Source: Ruminococcoides sp052118065 (GTDB lineage Bacteria; Bacillota; Clostridia; Oscillospirales; Acutalibacteraceae). From it: 38,889 nucleotides of DNA. Below, in pieces: positions 15,391 through 24,124 of the stretch. Under the pieces are notes generated by a model that did no database searches, was not told the origin of the DNA, and saw nothing but the letters and a program-made list of their open reading frames with translations. The stretch is from the NCBI GenBank assembly GCA_052118065.1, contig JBQKHY010000023.1, forward strand, positions 1-38,889. Reading direction: 5' to 3'. A program made the position numbers and the translations under genes. Each line of letters starts with the position of its first letter. Positions within the stretch are counted from its first letter, which is position 1.

Positions 15391-15490
15391 TTTTAATATA
15401 ATTTATAAAAAGTCTTGCAAATCACAACACTTTTCGGTAAACAAATGATACAATGATTATAAAGTGAAAATTATTTAAAGGAGAAGTTCT

Positions 15491-16624
15491 ATGAAAATAA
15501 TGCACCTAAGCGACTTACATATTGGTAAGAAAGTAAATGAATATTCAATGCTACAAGACCAAATATATATTCTAAAAGAAATTTTACGGATAATAGATAA
15601 TGAAAAGGTAGAAACTGTCATTATTGCAGGAGATGTATATGATAGGTCACTACCACCTAATGAGGCATTAGAACTTTTTGATGAATTCTTATATCAGTTG
15701 TCCAGTAGAAATGTAAATGTATTTGTTATTAGTGGCAACCACGACAGTCCTGAACGCATATCATATGGTGGTAGAATGATGACGGAAAATAAAATTTTTC
15801 TTTCACCTGTTTATGATGGTAATGTTAAGCCTATTTCATTAAATGATGATTATGGAGAAGTTAACTTTTATCTATTGCCATTTATTAGACCGGCTGATAT
15901 TAGAAGATATTTCCCTGATGAAAATATTGAAAATTATACCGATGCAATAAAAGTAGCAATTGACAATATGAATGTAGATTTTAGTGAGAGAAATATTCTT
16001 ATTACCCATCAGTTTGTTACAGGTGCTGAACTTTCTGAGTCTGAGGATATTATAGTAGGTGGTACTGATAATGTTAGTGGAGAAGTATTTGATGGCTTTG
16101 ACTATGTGGCACTTGGTCATATCCACAGAGAACAAACTGTAGATAAAGATAACATTAGATATTGTGGCACACCACTAAAGTATTCTTTTTCAGAGGCTAA
16201 GCATATTAAGTCGGTAATTATCCTTGATTTTAAGGATAAAGAAAATATAGAGTATTCAAAAATTCCACTAACACCACTTAGAGATATGCGGGAAATTCGT
16301 GGTACTTATGATGAACTAACTCTAAAAAGTAATTATGAAAATACAAATGTAGATGACTACCTACATATTACTTTAACTGATGAAGAGGATATTCCTGATG
16401 CAATCGGTAAGCTAAGGTCTATTTATCCCAATATTATGAAACTTGATTATGATAACCTACGAACAAGAGGTAGTGGTACTGTTGATGCTATAGAAAATAT
16501 TGAAAGTAAAAGTCCCTTTGAACTTTTTGCTGACCTTTTTAAACAACAGAATAATCAAGATATGAGTGAAGAACAAGAAGAAATTATGAGAAACTTAATT
16601 GATAAGATTTGGGAGGAAAACTAA
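15491..16624 (+). CDS. sbcD: Exonuclease subunit SbcD
   Basis: 377-residue Mre11-type metallophosphoesterase, the nuclease half of SbcCD, which cuts DNA hairpins and processes double-strand ends and protein-blocked ends. Metal-binding motifs appear in order: DLHIGK at 8-13, GDVYDR at 47-52, SGNHDS at 81-86, THQF near 176 and LGHIHR near 211. The last 140 residues are the capping domain. AAGGAG lies upstream of ATG 15491. The stop overlaps the sbcC start by 1 nt (TAATG), so the two subunits are translationally coupled. Confidence 0.96.
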   Translation: MKIMHLSDLHIGKKVNEYSMLQDQIYILKEILRIIDNEKVETVIIAGDVYDRSLPPNEALELFDEFLYQLSSRNVNVFVISGNHDSPERISYGGRMMTENKIFLSPVYDGNVKPISLNDDYGEVNFYLLPFIRPADIRRYFPDENIENYTDAIKVAIDNMNVDFSERNILITHQFVTGAELSESEDIIVGGTDNVSGEVFDGFDYVALGHIHREQTVDKDNIRYCGTPLKYSFSEAKHIKSVIILDFKDKENIEYSKIPLTPLRDMREIRGTYDELTLKSNYENTNVDDYLHITLTDEEDIPDAIGKLRSIYPNIMKLDYDNLRTRGSGTVDAIENIESKSPFELFADLFKQQNNQDMSEEQEEIMRNLIDKIWEEN

Positions 16625-19386
16625 TGCGACCATTAAGTATTACAATATCAGCCTTTGAGTCCTATGCAGATACAGTTACTATTGATATGGAAAGCCTAGG
16701 CAAAAGTGGACTTTACCTAATTACAGGTGACACAGGTGCAGGTAAAACCACAATCTTTGATGCTATTCATTTTGCACTTTATGGAGATGCCAGTACAGAT
16801 GGTCGTGAAACCAAAACCCTAAGGTCAAAGTATGCCGATCCTGAAACCAAAACAGAGGTTCAACTGAAATTTGAATATGGTGGTAAGGTTTATCAGATTA
16901 AGAGAAACCCTGAGTATTTGCGACCTAAGAAAAGGGGAGATGGCTTTGTAAAAGAACCTACTAATGCTGAGCTTATTTATCCCGATGGTAGTGTAGTTTC
17001 TTCTAAAAATGCAGTTGATATTAAGATAAGAGAGATTATCGGTTTAGATAAAAATCAGTTTTCACAGATTGTTATGTTGGCACAAGGTGAATTCAAAAAG
17101 TTACTCACCTCAAGTACAACGGAAAAGCAGAGGATTTTTAGGCATATTTTCAAAACAGAAAAATATGAAACTTTGCAAAAAGCTTTATCTGCCCAAAAAA
17201 GTATTGCGGACAGTAAATTGAAACAAGAGAGGTTAAGTGTACAGCAGTATATTGACGGTACAATTTGTGAAGAAACAGAGGAAAATATTGCCTTAATTGA
17301 AAAGGCGAAAAGTGTAGTTCCAAATATAGAAGAGATTGAGAACTTTCTAACTAACCTCATTTCTAATGATGAAAAAGAATTAAAAGCATTAGAAGAAAAG
17401 AAAGAGAAATTAGAAAGTCAAAAGACTTCTTTGGATAAAAGTATAGAAAATTATAATTCTTATGTAGAATTATCAGGCGAAATTAAAACTAAGTCCGATA
17501 ACTTGGTTAATCTAAAGAATAACTTGAAAAGTTCGAGGGCTGAATTATCAGAAAAGAATAAAGAAAAGCGATGGGTTGAATTAAGTCAGGAAATTGGCAA
17601 AATCCAAAATACTTTGCCTAAGTATAAGGAACTTGACTCTCTAAGCAGTCAGTTACAGAATAAAAGCATTGAGAAAAAGAGAAATAAAAATTCTGTAAAA
17701 GAATTATCAGATAAAGCTGAAAGCCTTTCCCTGGAGGTTGAAAAGAATTCTAAGGAACTTGAAACAATGGGTAATGTTCAGGTTGAGATAGAAAAAATTT
17801 CTAACCAAATGAAGGATATTAAGGTTAAAGGTACTACCCTTAGAGATACAGAAGTGAAAATCAAGGATTTACAAAAATTTCAAGGAACATACCTTAACCT
17901 TAAAAATGAGTTTGAAGAAAAGTTGAAAATTGCCAATGGCTATAAAGAAGATTATGACAATTTAAGTCTAGCTTATCTTAATGACCAAGCCGGTTATTTG
18001 GCTGATAGTTTGGAAGAAAATAAGCCTTGTCCTGTATGTGGTTCAACAGTCCATCCTCATAAGGCTGTTAAGTTACCTGATGCACCAACCAAAGAAATGG
18101 TTGAGTCAGCAAAGAACAATTATGAAAGGTATCAGGAAGTTGTTGAAACTGAAAGAGAAAAAGTCATTAGTATGCGTGGCGAACTACAAGAAAAGGCGAA
18201 TGCCCTTAAAGCTAAGGTGCAAGAAATATTAGGTGATTATAATTTACCTGATGCCCTTGAAATTATTAAGAAAGAGGTTTCTAACTTATCAAATAATTAT
18301 GGTAAGTTAAAAAATATATTAAAAGAACTACAAGCAAAGGATAACAGAAAGCAGGAACTTGAAAGAATTATTCCTCAAAAGAATAATGAAATCAAAGACC
18401 TAAATCAGCGAATTACTGTAGTAAAGATGGCAGTTGCATCCTGTGAAACGGCTATTATTTCTTATGAAAAACAGCATAATTCTTTGAAAGAAGAATTACA
18501 GTTTAGCAGTGAAAGTGAAGCAGTTAATAAGATTAACAGTATTAATTCAATTATTAATGCTGAAAAGGCTGATTATAATTCTGTATTAGAAAAATGCAAT
18601 CAGTATGAAAAAACGATTTCAGCAACCGATGCATCAATCAAAGCATTAAAAAGTCGGCTTGAAAAGATAGATAAAGTTCAAGACATAGAAAAGGTTAAAA
18701 TCAAGAGAGATGAAACCGAAAAGGCTATTGAAAACATACCTATTCAAACTAAAGATATTTTCGTTAGATATTCTGCTAACACAAATGTTTTAGCTAATAT
18801 TAAGAGAGAAAATGAAAATCTTATTAAGGCCGAAAGAGAATTTAAGCTAATTTCACCACTGGCAAGTACTGCCAATGGTGGTATCGGTGTTAACAAGATG
18901 GAGCTTGAAACATTTGTACAGTTAAATTACTTTGACCGAATTCTTGCTAAAGCAAATAAGCGATTAATGGAAATGACAAGTGGTCAGTATGAGTTAGTTC
19001 GCCAAACAGAGTCAAGTGATGGCAGAACAAAATTCGGACTTGACCTTAATGTATATGACCATCATTGTGGCAGTGAAAGAGCAATTAGTTCACTTTCAGG
19101 TGGTGAGTCCTTTAAGGCAGCACTTTCTTTGGCGTTGGGACTTTCTGATGAAATTCAGTCTTCAGCAGGTGGTATTAAAATTGATACAATGTTTGTTGAT
19201 GAAGGCTTTGGTTCACTTGATGATGAATCATTAAGACAAGCAATGAATGTACTTATTAAACTTTCCGGCAGTAACCGACTTGTAGGTATTATTTCCCATG
19301 TAACAGAACTAAAGGATAGAATTGATAAACAGATTGTTGTTACCAAAACTCCTAATAAAGGTAGTAAAATTGAAATTATTTGTTAA
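16624..19386 (+). CDS. sbcC: Exonuclease subunit SbcC
   Basis: 920-residue Rad50-type ATPase partner of SbcD. Walker A is GDTGAGKT at 35-42. Two long coiled-coil arms (about 180-450 and 490-720) flank the zinc hook CPVC at about residue 468, followed by GSTVHP. The C-terminal lobe carries the signature SLSGGESFKAALSLALGLS, Walker B TMFVDEGFGSLDDES and the switch His in IISHVTEL. GGGAGGAAA just before ATG 16624, inside the end of sbcD, decides the start over the frame's earlier GTG-like opening. The length is in the normal range for Firmicutes. ATP-driven opening and closing of the arms controls the SbcD nuclease. Confidence 0.96.
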   Translation: MRPLSITISAFESYADTVTIDMESLGKSGLYLITGDTGAGKTTIFDAIHFALYGDASTDGRETKTLRSKYADPETKTEVQLKFEYGGKVYQIKRNPEYLRPKKRGDGFVKEPTNAELIYPDGSVVSSKNAVDIKIREIIGLDKNQFSQIVMLAQGEFKKLLTSSTTEKQRIFRHIFKTEKYETLQKALSAQKSIADSKLKQERLSVQQYIDGTICEETEENIALIEKAKSVVPNIEEIENFLTNLISNDEKELKALEEKKEKLESQKTSLDKSIENYNSYVELSGEIKTKSDNLVNLKNNLKSSRAELSEKNKEKRWVELSQEIGKIQNTLPKYKELDSLSSQLQNKSIEKKRNKNSVKELSDKAESLSLEVEKNSKELETMGNVQVEIEKISNQMKDIKVKGTTLRDTEVKIKDLQKFQGTYLNLKNEFEEKLKIANGYKEDYDNLSLAYLNDQAGYLADSLEENKPCPVCGSTVHPHKAVKLPDAPTKEMVESAKNNYERYQEVVETEREKVISMRGELQEKANALKAKVQEILGDYNLPDALEIIKKEVSNLSNNYGKLKNILKELQAKDNRKQELERIIPQKNNEIKDLNQRITVVKMAVASCETAIISYEKQHNSLKEELQFSSESEAVNKINSINSIINAEKADYNSVLEKCNQYEKTISATDASIKALKSRLEKIDKVQDIEKVKIKRDETEKAIENIPIQTKDIFVRYSANTNVLANIKRENENLIKAEREFKLISPLASTANGGIGVNKMELETFVQLNYFDRILAKANKRLMEMTSGQYELVRQTESSDGRTKFGLDLNVYDHHCGSERAISSLSGGESFKAALSLALGLSDEIQSSAGGIKIDTMFVDEGFGSLDDESLRQAMNVLIKLSGSNRLVGIISHVTELKDRIDKQIVVTKTPNKGSKIEIIC

Positions 19387-19412
19387 ATTACTGCAAATTA
19401 TATATATATTAG

Positions 19413-19441
19413 TTGACTTTTTAATGTGCATATGGTAATAT
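19413..19441 (+). promoter_or_regulatory. Promoter of the secreted Big2 protein gene
   Basis: TTGACT (19413-19418), a 17-bp spacer and TAATAT (19436-19441) preceded by TGG, about 78 bp upstream of ATG 19519. Confidence 0.6.
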
Positions 19442-19518
19442 TTAGATGAAATATATATTATTTTTATCGGTTCTTAAAATAATATATTAAATATGCTAAA
19501 TATTGAGGAGGCAAAGGT

Positions 19519-20901
19519 ATGAAAAAATTATGTTCATTGTTTCTTGTTGTGTTACTTGCTTTCGGTATGCAATCAGTAGTATTTGCAATAGAAACAGAAA
19601 ACCAATCAAAGCCATATACACAAAGTCAAGAATTTTGTGATGCTATTAATAATTACATAATCAATCTTGGCATAGGTGCTGATTATGGTTTTACTTTAGA
19701 CAGAGATGGCAAGTATGTAAACCTATTTACTGTTGATTACATTAACAGTGAAAATTCAGAAGTAAAGGTTTATGATGAAAATGCCGATTATGTTCTTTTC
19801 AACATAAAAGGCAAAAACCAAAGTAGCAAAACTATACTTTTAGGTGACTATAGTTTTACTACCGAGTATTATTTCCATCACACTAACAAAACCGGTTATT
19901 GCCTATATAAAAATGGCAAAATCTGTAGCATAAACGATGCAGTAGATAAGGGTATGATTGGTGTTGCAACTCTTGTTGAGAAGTTACCTAACTCAACTAA
20001 GGTTGATACAAGTGCCCTTTCTTATTCAAAAGAATTTTGTGATGCAGTAAATAAATATATTGATGATAGTGGTTTAACATCATATTATTTTCCGGGTGGT
20101 GAAGTAGGCTTTAATGTAAGTGATATTCATTACGGCAATACTGTAACTATTTATAATGAAACTGCTGATTATGTTGTTTTTGGCATTGACGGTGTAATGG
20201 ATGCTGAGTCAAAGGAACTTATCGGTAATTATGAATTTAACCATAATAATATGTATAGTGCTTACAATCCTTGTGGCTACTGTGTTTATAAGGACAATAA
20301 GGTTTATTCAATTAAATCTGCAGTAGATAGCAAGATTATTGATGTTGAAACTTTAGCAAAAGCTATCCCAAATACAACTAAAATTGAAGAACCAACAAAG
20401 CCAACAGAACCAACTAAACCACAACCAACTAAGCCTGTAGTAAAGACTCCTAAGATTTCTGCAACAAAAGTTACTCTAAAGTCTGCACAAACTAAAATTT
20501 TAAAGGTTACTAATGGTACAGTAAAGACTTGGTCAACTTCTAGCAAAAAGATTGCTACTGTGTCAAAAGGCAAGGTTGTTGCACTAACTAAAGGTAGAGT
20601 AAGAATTACTGCAACACTTACAAATGGTAAGAAACTTACTTGTTATGTAACAGTTACTACTTCACCTAAACTAAGCAGAACTACTTTGAACTTGAAGAAA
20701 GGCAAAACTGCTACAGTAAAATTAACCGGTAAAGTTGCAAATATAAACAACAAGTATTATAACTACTCTAAAGTTGCAAAGATTGTTTCAAAGGCTAATG
20801 CAACTTCTATCAAGGTTAAAGCACTAAAGAAAGGCACAACTACTTTAAAGATTAGAGTTAACGGTGTAAATGTGTTAAGACTAAAAGTTAAAGTAAAGTA
20901 A
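19519..20901 (+). CDS. Secreted protein with duplicated domain and Ig-like repeats
   Basis: 460-residue exported protein. Signal peptide at 1-23, with cleavage after VFA. Two copies of a roughly 130-residue domain follow, each opening with a near-identical helix (EFCDAINNYI near 36, EFCDAVNKYI near 173) and each containing a strand ending in ADYVLF or ADYVVF and a GYC-[LV]YK motif. A Thr/Pro linker (PTKPTEPTKPQPTKP, about 293-312) leads to two Lys-rich Ig-like (Big2-type) domains. The first has WSTSSKKIATVSKGKVVAL; the second is less typical. It has no LPXTG motif, dockerin or transmembrane anchor, so it may bind the wall through the basic Big2 repeats. The ligand of the duplicated domain is unknown. 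GGAGG before ATG 19519 fixes the start. Confidence 0.8.
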   Translation: MKKLCSLFLVVLLAFGMQSVVFAIETENQSKPYTQSQEFCDAINNYIINLGIGADYGFTLDRDGKYVNLFTVDYINSENSEVKVYDENADYVLFNIKGKNQSSKTILLGDYSFTTEYYFHHTNKTGYCLYKNGKICSINDAVDKGMIGVATLVEKLPNSTKVDTSALSYSKEFCDAVNKYIDDSGLTSYYFPGGEVGFNVSDIHYGNTVTIYNETADYVVFGIDGVMDAESKELIGNYEFNHNNMYSAYNPCGYCVYKDNKVYSIKSAVDSKIIDVETLAKAIPNTTKIEEPTKPTEPTKPQPTKPVVKTPKISATKVTLKSAQTKILKVTNGTVKTWSTSSKKIATVSKGKVVALTKGRVRITATLTNGKKLTCYVTVTTSPKLSRTTLNLKKGKTATVKLTGKVANINNKYYNYSKVAKIVSKANATSIKVKALKKGTTTLKIRVNGVNVLRLKVKVK

Positions 20902-20918
20902 AATTTTAAGTGTTTTAT

Positions 20919-20960
20919 AGAAACATACCTTAATTAGTATTAGGGTATGTTTCTTTATTT
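20919..20960 (+). terminator. Intrinsic terminator after Big2 gene
   Basis: AGAAACATACC (20919-20929) pairs with GGTATGTTTCT (about 20944-20954), followed by a T-rich tail. Confidence 0.75.
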
Positions 20961-20965
20961 TACAG

Positions 20966-20995
20966 TTGACAAAATTCTACATTTAGTAGTATATT
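20966..20995 (+). promoter_or_regulatory. Promoter of the thiamine operon
   Basis: Consensus TTGACA (20966-20971), an 18-bp spacer and TATATT (20990-20995), placing the start of transcription at the 5' edge of the riboswitch. Confidence 0.65.
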
Positions 20996-20999
20996 AATA

Positions 21000-21090
21000 A
21001 GTAGGGAGTTTGCAAATTAGCAATCTGAGAGGAAGTTGATAACTTCGACCTAGTACCTGATTTGGATAATGCCAGCGTAGGGAAATAATT
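21000..21090 (+). ncRNA. TPP riboswitch (THI element)
   Basis: The conserved core is clear: CTGAGA near 21025 in the pyrimidine-sensing arm, then ACCTGATTTGGATAATGCCAGCGTAGGGAA (21055-21084 region, key parts CTGAT, GGATAATGCCAGCGTAGGGAA split here as GGATAATGCC and AGCGTAGGGAA). Thiamine pyrophosphate binding would favour the terminator that follows at 21101 and switch off thiM-thiE-HAD-thiD-cytX. The genes downstream are all thiamine salvage, which confirms the assignment. Confidence 0.97.
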
Positions 21091-21100
21091 GACTTATTTA

Positions 21101-21129
21101 ACGGGTATGCCTTTGGTGTATCCGTTTTT
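21101..21129 (+). terminator. Riboswitch-controlled terminator
   Basis: ACGGGTATGCC (21101-21111) pairs, with G-U wobbles, with GGTGTATCCGT (21114-21124) and is followed by TTTTT. It is the expression platform of the TPP riboswitch. Confidence 0.8.
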
Positions 21130-21171
21130 GTATGTAAAATATTTTAATTTATATGTTTGGAGGTAACAATT

Positions 21172-21993
21172 ATGTTAGGTAATTGCCTTGATAATGTTAG
21201 AAAAAGTGTCCCACTTGTACACAACATTACTAACTATGTAACAGTAAATGATGTTGCAAATGTACTTCTTGCTTGTGGTGGCAGTCCCATAATGTCTGAT
21301 GAACCTGATGATGTAGCAGATATTACATCAATCTGTGGTGGCCTAAATATTAATATCGGAACACTTAATAAGCGTTCAATTGAGGGTATGTTTATTGCCG
21401 GTAAAAAGGCAAATGAACTTAACCACAAGGTTCTTCTTGATCCTGTAGGTGCAGGTGCATCTGCACTTCGTACAAATACTGCAGTTAAGCTAATGAAAGA
21501 AATTAAGTTTGATGTTGTTCGTGGTAACATTTCAGAAATCAAAACTTTAGCTTTAGGCAGTGGTACAACTAAGGGTGTTGATGCTGATGTGGCAGATACT
21601 GTTACAGAAGATAACCTTGACTCATCAGTTAAGTTTGTAAAGGACTTTGCAAAAAGTATCAACTCAGTAGTAGCAATTACAGGTGCTATTGACCTTGTCA
21701 GTGATGGTGAAAAGTGCTATGTAATCCGTAACGGTGAGGCTGATATGAGCAAAATCACAGGTACAGGTTGTCAACTTTCAGGTATGACAACTGCATTTAT
21801 TGTGGCTAACCCTGACAATGTACTTGAAGCAGTAGCATCAGCAGTTTGTACAATGGGGCTTGCCGGTGAAATTGCAAAAACAAGAATGGTTCAGGGTGAC
21901 GGTAACTCAACATACCGTAACAGAATTATTGATGCTATCTATAATATGGATGGTGAAACGTTAAATAAGGGAGCAAAGTATGAATTGCGATAA
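21172..21993 (+). CDS. thiM: Hydroxyethylthiazole kinase
   Basis: 273-residue ribokinase-fold enzyme that phosphorylates 4-methyl-5-(2-hydroxyethyl)thiazole (EC 2.7.1.50) to feed thiamine phosphate synthase. Diagnostic segments are VPLVHNITNYVTVND at the N-terminus, DPVGAGASALRT in the middle, RGNISEI, and the anion-hole and catalytic loop KITGTGCQLSG near residue 200. The frame opens at TTG 21157, but GGAGG (21159-21163) belongs to ATG 21172. It is the first gene of the TPP-controlled operon and overlaps thiE by 14 nt. Confidence 0.96.
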   Translation: MLGNCLDNVRKSVPLVHNITNYVTVNDVANVLLACGGSPIMSDEPDDVADITSICGGLNINIGTLNKRSIEGMFIAGKKANELNHKVLLDPVGAGASALRTNTAVKLMKEIKFDVVRGNISEIKTLALGSGTTKGVDADVADTVTEDNLDSSVKFVKDFAKSINSVVAITGAIDLVSDGEKCYVIRNGEADMSKITGTGCQLSGMTTAFIVANPDNVLEAVASAVCTMGLAGEIAKTRMVQGDGNSTYRNRIIDAIYNMDGETLNKGAKYELR

Positions 21994-22624
21994 GAAAGAT
22001 TTACTTCTATATGCAGTAACCGATAGACATTGGTTAAATGGTGAAACTCTTTATAGCCAAGTAGAAAAGGCTCTTAAGGGTGGAGTAACATTTATTCAGC
22101 TTAGAGAAAAGAACCTTGATGAAGGTTCTTTCCTAGAAGAAGCAAAGGAAATTCAGAAACTTTGTAAGGAATACAATGTACCATTTGTAATTAATGACAA
22201 TGTAGAAATTGCAAAGGAAATTAATGCTGATGGTGTCCATGTTGGTCAAAGTGATATGGAAGCACAGAATGTAAGAGAAATTCTAGGTGACGACAAAATC
22301 ATCGGTGTATCAGCTCAAACAGTAGAACAAGCACTACTTGCTGAAAAGCATGGTGCTGACTACCTAGGTGTTGGTGCAGTTTTCAAAACAGGTTCAAAGG
22401 ATGACGCTGAAGAAGTTTCTCATGATGAACTTGAAAGAATTTGTAAAGCAGTTTCAATTCCTGTAATTGCAATCGGTGGCATTACTCATGACAATGTAAA
22501 GGAACTATCCGGTAGAGGTATAGTGGGTATTGCAGTTATCAGTGCAATTTTCGGTCAAAAAGATATTGAAAATGCAACAAAAGAATTAAAAACAGAAACC
22601 TTAAAAACAGTAAATAATGATTAA
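21980..22624 (+). CDS. thiE: Thiamine phosphate synthase
   Basis: 214-residue TIM-barrel enzyme (EC 2.5.1.3) that joins HMP-pyrophosphate and thiazole phosphate. Motifs in order: TFIQLREKNLDEG, FVINDNVEIAKEINADGVHVGQ (pyrophosphate and Mg2+ site), IIGVSAQT, YLGVGAVFKTGSK and IPVIAIGGI, then GIAVISAIF at the end. Length is normal. AAGGGAG inside the end of thiM precedes ATG 21980. The 3' end overlaps the HAD gene by 8 nt. Confidence 0.96.
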   Translation: MNCDKKDLLLYAVTDRHWLNGETLYSQVEKALKGGVTFIQLREKNLDEGSFLEEAKEIQKLCKEYNVPFVINDNVEIAKEINADGVHVGQSDMEAQNVREILGDDKIIGVSAQTVEQALLAEKHGADYLGVGAVFKTGSKDDAEEVSHDELERICKAVSIPVIAIGGITHDNVKELSGRGIVGIAVISAIFGQKDIENATKELKTETLKTVNND

Positions 22625-23279
22625 GGGAGCAATATTTGATGTAGATGGCACTATACTGAATTCTATGGGTATATGGAATGATGTAGGTGCAATCTATCTT
22701 AGAAAAAAGAACAAGATTCCAAAGGAAGGTTTAGGGGAGATACTTTACTCTATGAGTTTAACTGAGGGAGCAAAGTATATGATAGACAATTACTACCTTG
22801 ATAATTCTGTAGAAGAAATAATCGAAGGTGTACTTTCTATAATAAATGGCTTTTATCTTCATGAAGTACAAACTAAGAATGGAGTAGTTAATTTACTTAA
22901 ATTTCTTAGAAAGAATAATATCAAAATGATTGTTGCCACTTCCAGCGACTATAATCAGATTGATAAAGCCTTTAAAAGGCTGAAAATTCGCAATTTCTTT
23001 ACAGATATATTAACTTGTGAAACAGTAGGGAAAAGTAAGTCTTATCCTGATATTTACCTAAAATGTGCAGAAATTTTAGGTACAACACCGGAAGAAACTT
23101 TGGTATTTGAAGATGCATTATTTGCCATCAAAACGGCAGAAAAAGCAAACTTCAAAGTAGTAGGGGTGTATGACCCTGCTGAAATGAAAAATAAAAATAG
23201 CATACAAAGCCTTGTAAAATATTACATACAAGACTTTAGTAAAGTGGCAGATTGGGGGCACCACCTTCTGTCACTATAA
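22617..23279 (+). CDS. HAD-family hydrolase in the thiamine operon
   Basis: 220-residue haloacid-dehalogenase-superfamily phosphatase. Motif I is DVDGTILNS at residues 8-16, the helical cap follows, motif II is the Ser-Ser region VATSSD near 105, the motif III lysine is about 140 (GKSKSYPDIYL), and motif IV is FEDALFAI near 165. It belongs to the beta-phosphoglucomutase-like branch. The start overlaps thiE (AATAATG), and thiD follows 26 nt downstream, so it is firmly part of the TPP-regulated operon. A thiamine-related phosphatase, for example for thiamine monophosphate, or repair of a damaged intermediate are plausible; the substrate is inferred from context only. Confidence 0.85.
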   Translation: MIKGAIFDVDGTILNSMGIWNDVGAIYLRKKNKIPKEGLGEILYSMSLTEGAKYMIDNYYLDNSVEEIIEGVLSIINGFYLHEVQTKNGVVNLLKFLRKNNIKMIVATSSDYNQIDKAFKRLKIRNFFTDILTCETVGKSKSYPDIYLKCAEILGTTPEETLVFEDALFAIKTAEKANFKVVGVYDPAEMKNKNSIQSLVKYYIQDFSKVADWGHHLLSL

Positions 23280-23305
23280 ATAATTAATGCGAAAAGGAGA
23301 TTATT

Positions 23306-24124
23306 ATGAGAACAGCATTAACAATCGCCGGTAGTGATTCCGGTGGAGGCGCCGGTATCCAAGCAGATATTAAAACAATGATTACAAATGGAGTTTTTGC
23401 CACTTGTGCAATCACTGCTTTAACTGCACAGAATACTTTAGGCGTAACAGGTATTATGGATGTGGATGATGAATTTTTGGGTAAAGAGCTTGACGCAGTC
23501 TTTACAGACATTTATCCGGATGCAGTAAAGATAGGTATGGTTTCTTCATCATCACTTATTAAGAAAATCGCTGAAAAGCTAACTTTCTACAAGGCTAAGA
23601 ACATTGTTGTTGACCCTGTAATGGTGGCAACAAGTGGTTCAAAGCTAATTAGTGATGATGCTATTGAAACTCTAAAGAACAATTTGTTTTCTTTAGCTAC
23701 TGTACTTACTCCAAATATCCCTGAGGCAGAGGTTATCTCTGAAATGAAAATCACTAATGAGGATGAGATGATTGAGGCTTCAAAAATTATTAGCGAAAAG
23801 TACAACTGTGCTGTCCTACTAAAAGGTGGACACAAAGTAAATGATGCAAATGACTTGCTATATAGAAATGGCAGTTACAAGTGGTTCTACGGTAAAAGAA
23901 TTGATAACCCTAACACTCACGGTACAGGTTGCACACTTTCAAGTGCTATTGCCTCAAACCTAGCAAAGGGTTACGACCTTGACACATCAGTTTCTCGTTC
24001 AAAGGAATATATTTCAGGTGCATTAGGTGCAATGCTTGACCTTGGAAAGGGTAGTGGACCTATGAACCATGGATTTGATATTTCAAGTGATTATGTTTTA
24101 GAGAAGGAGAATAAAGATGAATAA
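23306..24124 (+). CDS. thiD: HMP / HMP-phosphate kinase
   Basis: 272-residue ribokinase-family enzyme carrying out both phosphorylations of 4-amino-5-hydroxymethyl-2-methylpyrimidine (EC 2.7.1.49, 2.7.4.7). GSDSGGGAGIQADIKT near residues 8-23 binds the pyrimidine. VVDPVMVATSG, LTPNIPEAE and the catalytic NTHGTGCTLSSAIA near 207-220 are all present. AAAAGGAG precedes ATG 23306. It overlaps the transporter gene by 8 nt. There is no C-terminal ThiN or ThiE extension. Confidence 0.96.
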   Translation: MRTALTIAGSDSGGGAGIQADIKTMITNGVFATCAITALTAQNTLGVTGIMDVDDEFLGKELDAVFTDIYPDAVKIGMVSSSSLIKKIAEKLTFYKAKNIVVDPVMVATSGSKLISDDAIETLKNNLFSLATVLTPNIPEAEVISEMKITNEDEMIEASKIISEKYNCAVLLKGGHKVNDANDLLYRNGSYKWFYGKRIDNPNTHGTGCTLSSAIASNLAKGYDLDTSVSRSKEYISGALGAMLDLGKGSGPMNHGFDISSDYVLEKENKDE

